NCBI GenBank assembly: GCA_044359885.1
Contig: JBIKLI010000257.1
Location: 1 to 6,441, forward strand
Reading direction: 5' to 3'
Source: CAIOSQ01 sp044359885
Lineage (GTDB): Bacteria; Pseudomonadota; Alphaproteobacteria; CACIAM-22H2
DNA: 6,441 bases
Shown: positions 6,319-6,441 of the stretch, piece by piece
Position numbering within the stretch: position 1 is the first letter of the stretch
Layout: every line of letters starts with the position of its first letter
Notes under the pieces: model-generated
Databases searched by the model: none
What the model saw: only the letters and a program-made list of their open reading frames with translations
What the model was told of the DNA's origin: nothing
Program-made: the position numbers and the translations under genes

Positions 6319-6441
6319 CGGTGGCGCAGCATCACCAGCGCGATGCCGGCGAAGAGCGACAGCGCCGCCAGCGAGGTGCCCGTCGCCGGCCAGATCATCG
6401 CGATGCCGAGACCGGCCAGCGCGAGGCGCGGCACCGGCCCG
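6315..6441 (-). CDS. C-terminal end of an integral membrane protein, partial
   Basis: The last 41 codons and the TGA stop (6317-6315) of a gene that enters from the right edge. The fragment is strongly hydrophobic: LALAGLGIAMIW, a Pro-containing turn (PATGTS), then LAALSLFAGIALVML and a basic end RHR. This suggests two short membrane helices with the C-terminus in the cytoplasm. The stop overlaps the msrQ ATG by two bases, indicating an operon. I do not recognise the family with certainty. The helix-Pro-Gly-helix ending recalls the C-terminus of fused TRAP transporter permeases, but that is a weak resemblance from memory. Confidence 0.6.
   Translation of the reverse strand, partial: GPVPRLALAGLGIAMIWPATGTSLAALSLFAGIALVMLRHR

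Overview
The window comes from a very GC-rich Gram-negative bacterium, roughly three-quarters G+C by eye with strong G/C preference at third codon positions. An alphaproteobacterium is the best guess, in or near the Rhodospirillales. The reasons are the alphaproteobacterial style of the TamB protein, a tandem tamA-tamB arrangement, and a small CCDC90/DUF1640-type coiled-coil gene. This placement is inference; there is no rRNA or other marker here.

Layout. Bases 1-75 are the last 24 codons of a plus-strand outer-membrane beta-barrel gene (TamA, Omp85 family). After a 2-base gap, tamB (78-4097, plus, 1339 aa) fills the left two thirds. It ends tail-to-tail against lldD (4102-5289/5295, minus), a complete FMN-dependent 2-hydroxyacid dehydrogenase. 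Only 4 bases separate the two stop codons. Upstream of lldD, all on the minus strand, come a small DUF1640-type gene broken by a one-base frameshift in a run of seven G (5384-5654), msrQ (5740-6318, heme membrane protein), and the C-terminal end of another membrane protein (6315-6441) whose stop overlaps the msrQ start. The two gaps, 5296-5383 and 5655-5739, are each under 90 bases. They hold only weak inverted repeats and no convincing promoter or terminator.

How the genes relate. TamA and TamB form an envelope complex spanning inner membrane, periplasm and outer membrane, used in outer-membrane protein assembly and phospholipid transport. The minus-strand genes are a separate group: an LldD-type enzyme expected to feed electrons from a 2-hydroxyacid into the respiratory chain, and MsrQ, which normally passes quinol or flavin electrons to the periplasmic methionine-sulfoxide reductase MsrP. 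No msrP is visible here.

The window is mostly ordinary chromosomal gene content. I see no mobile element, CRISPR array, tRNA or rRNA. The points most worth a second look are the homopolymer frameshift in the DUF1640-type gene, a Tyr-to-Phe change at a conserved active-site position of the LldD protein, and msrQ being coupled to a membrane gene rather than to msrP. I did not find evidence for a novel multi-gene system.
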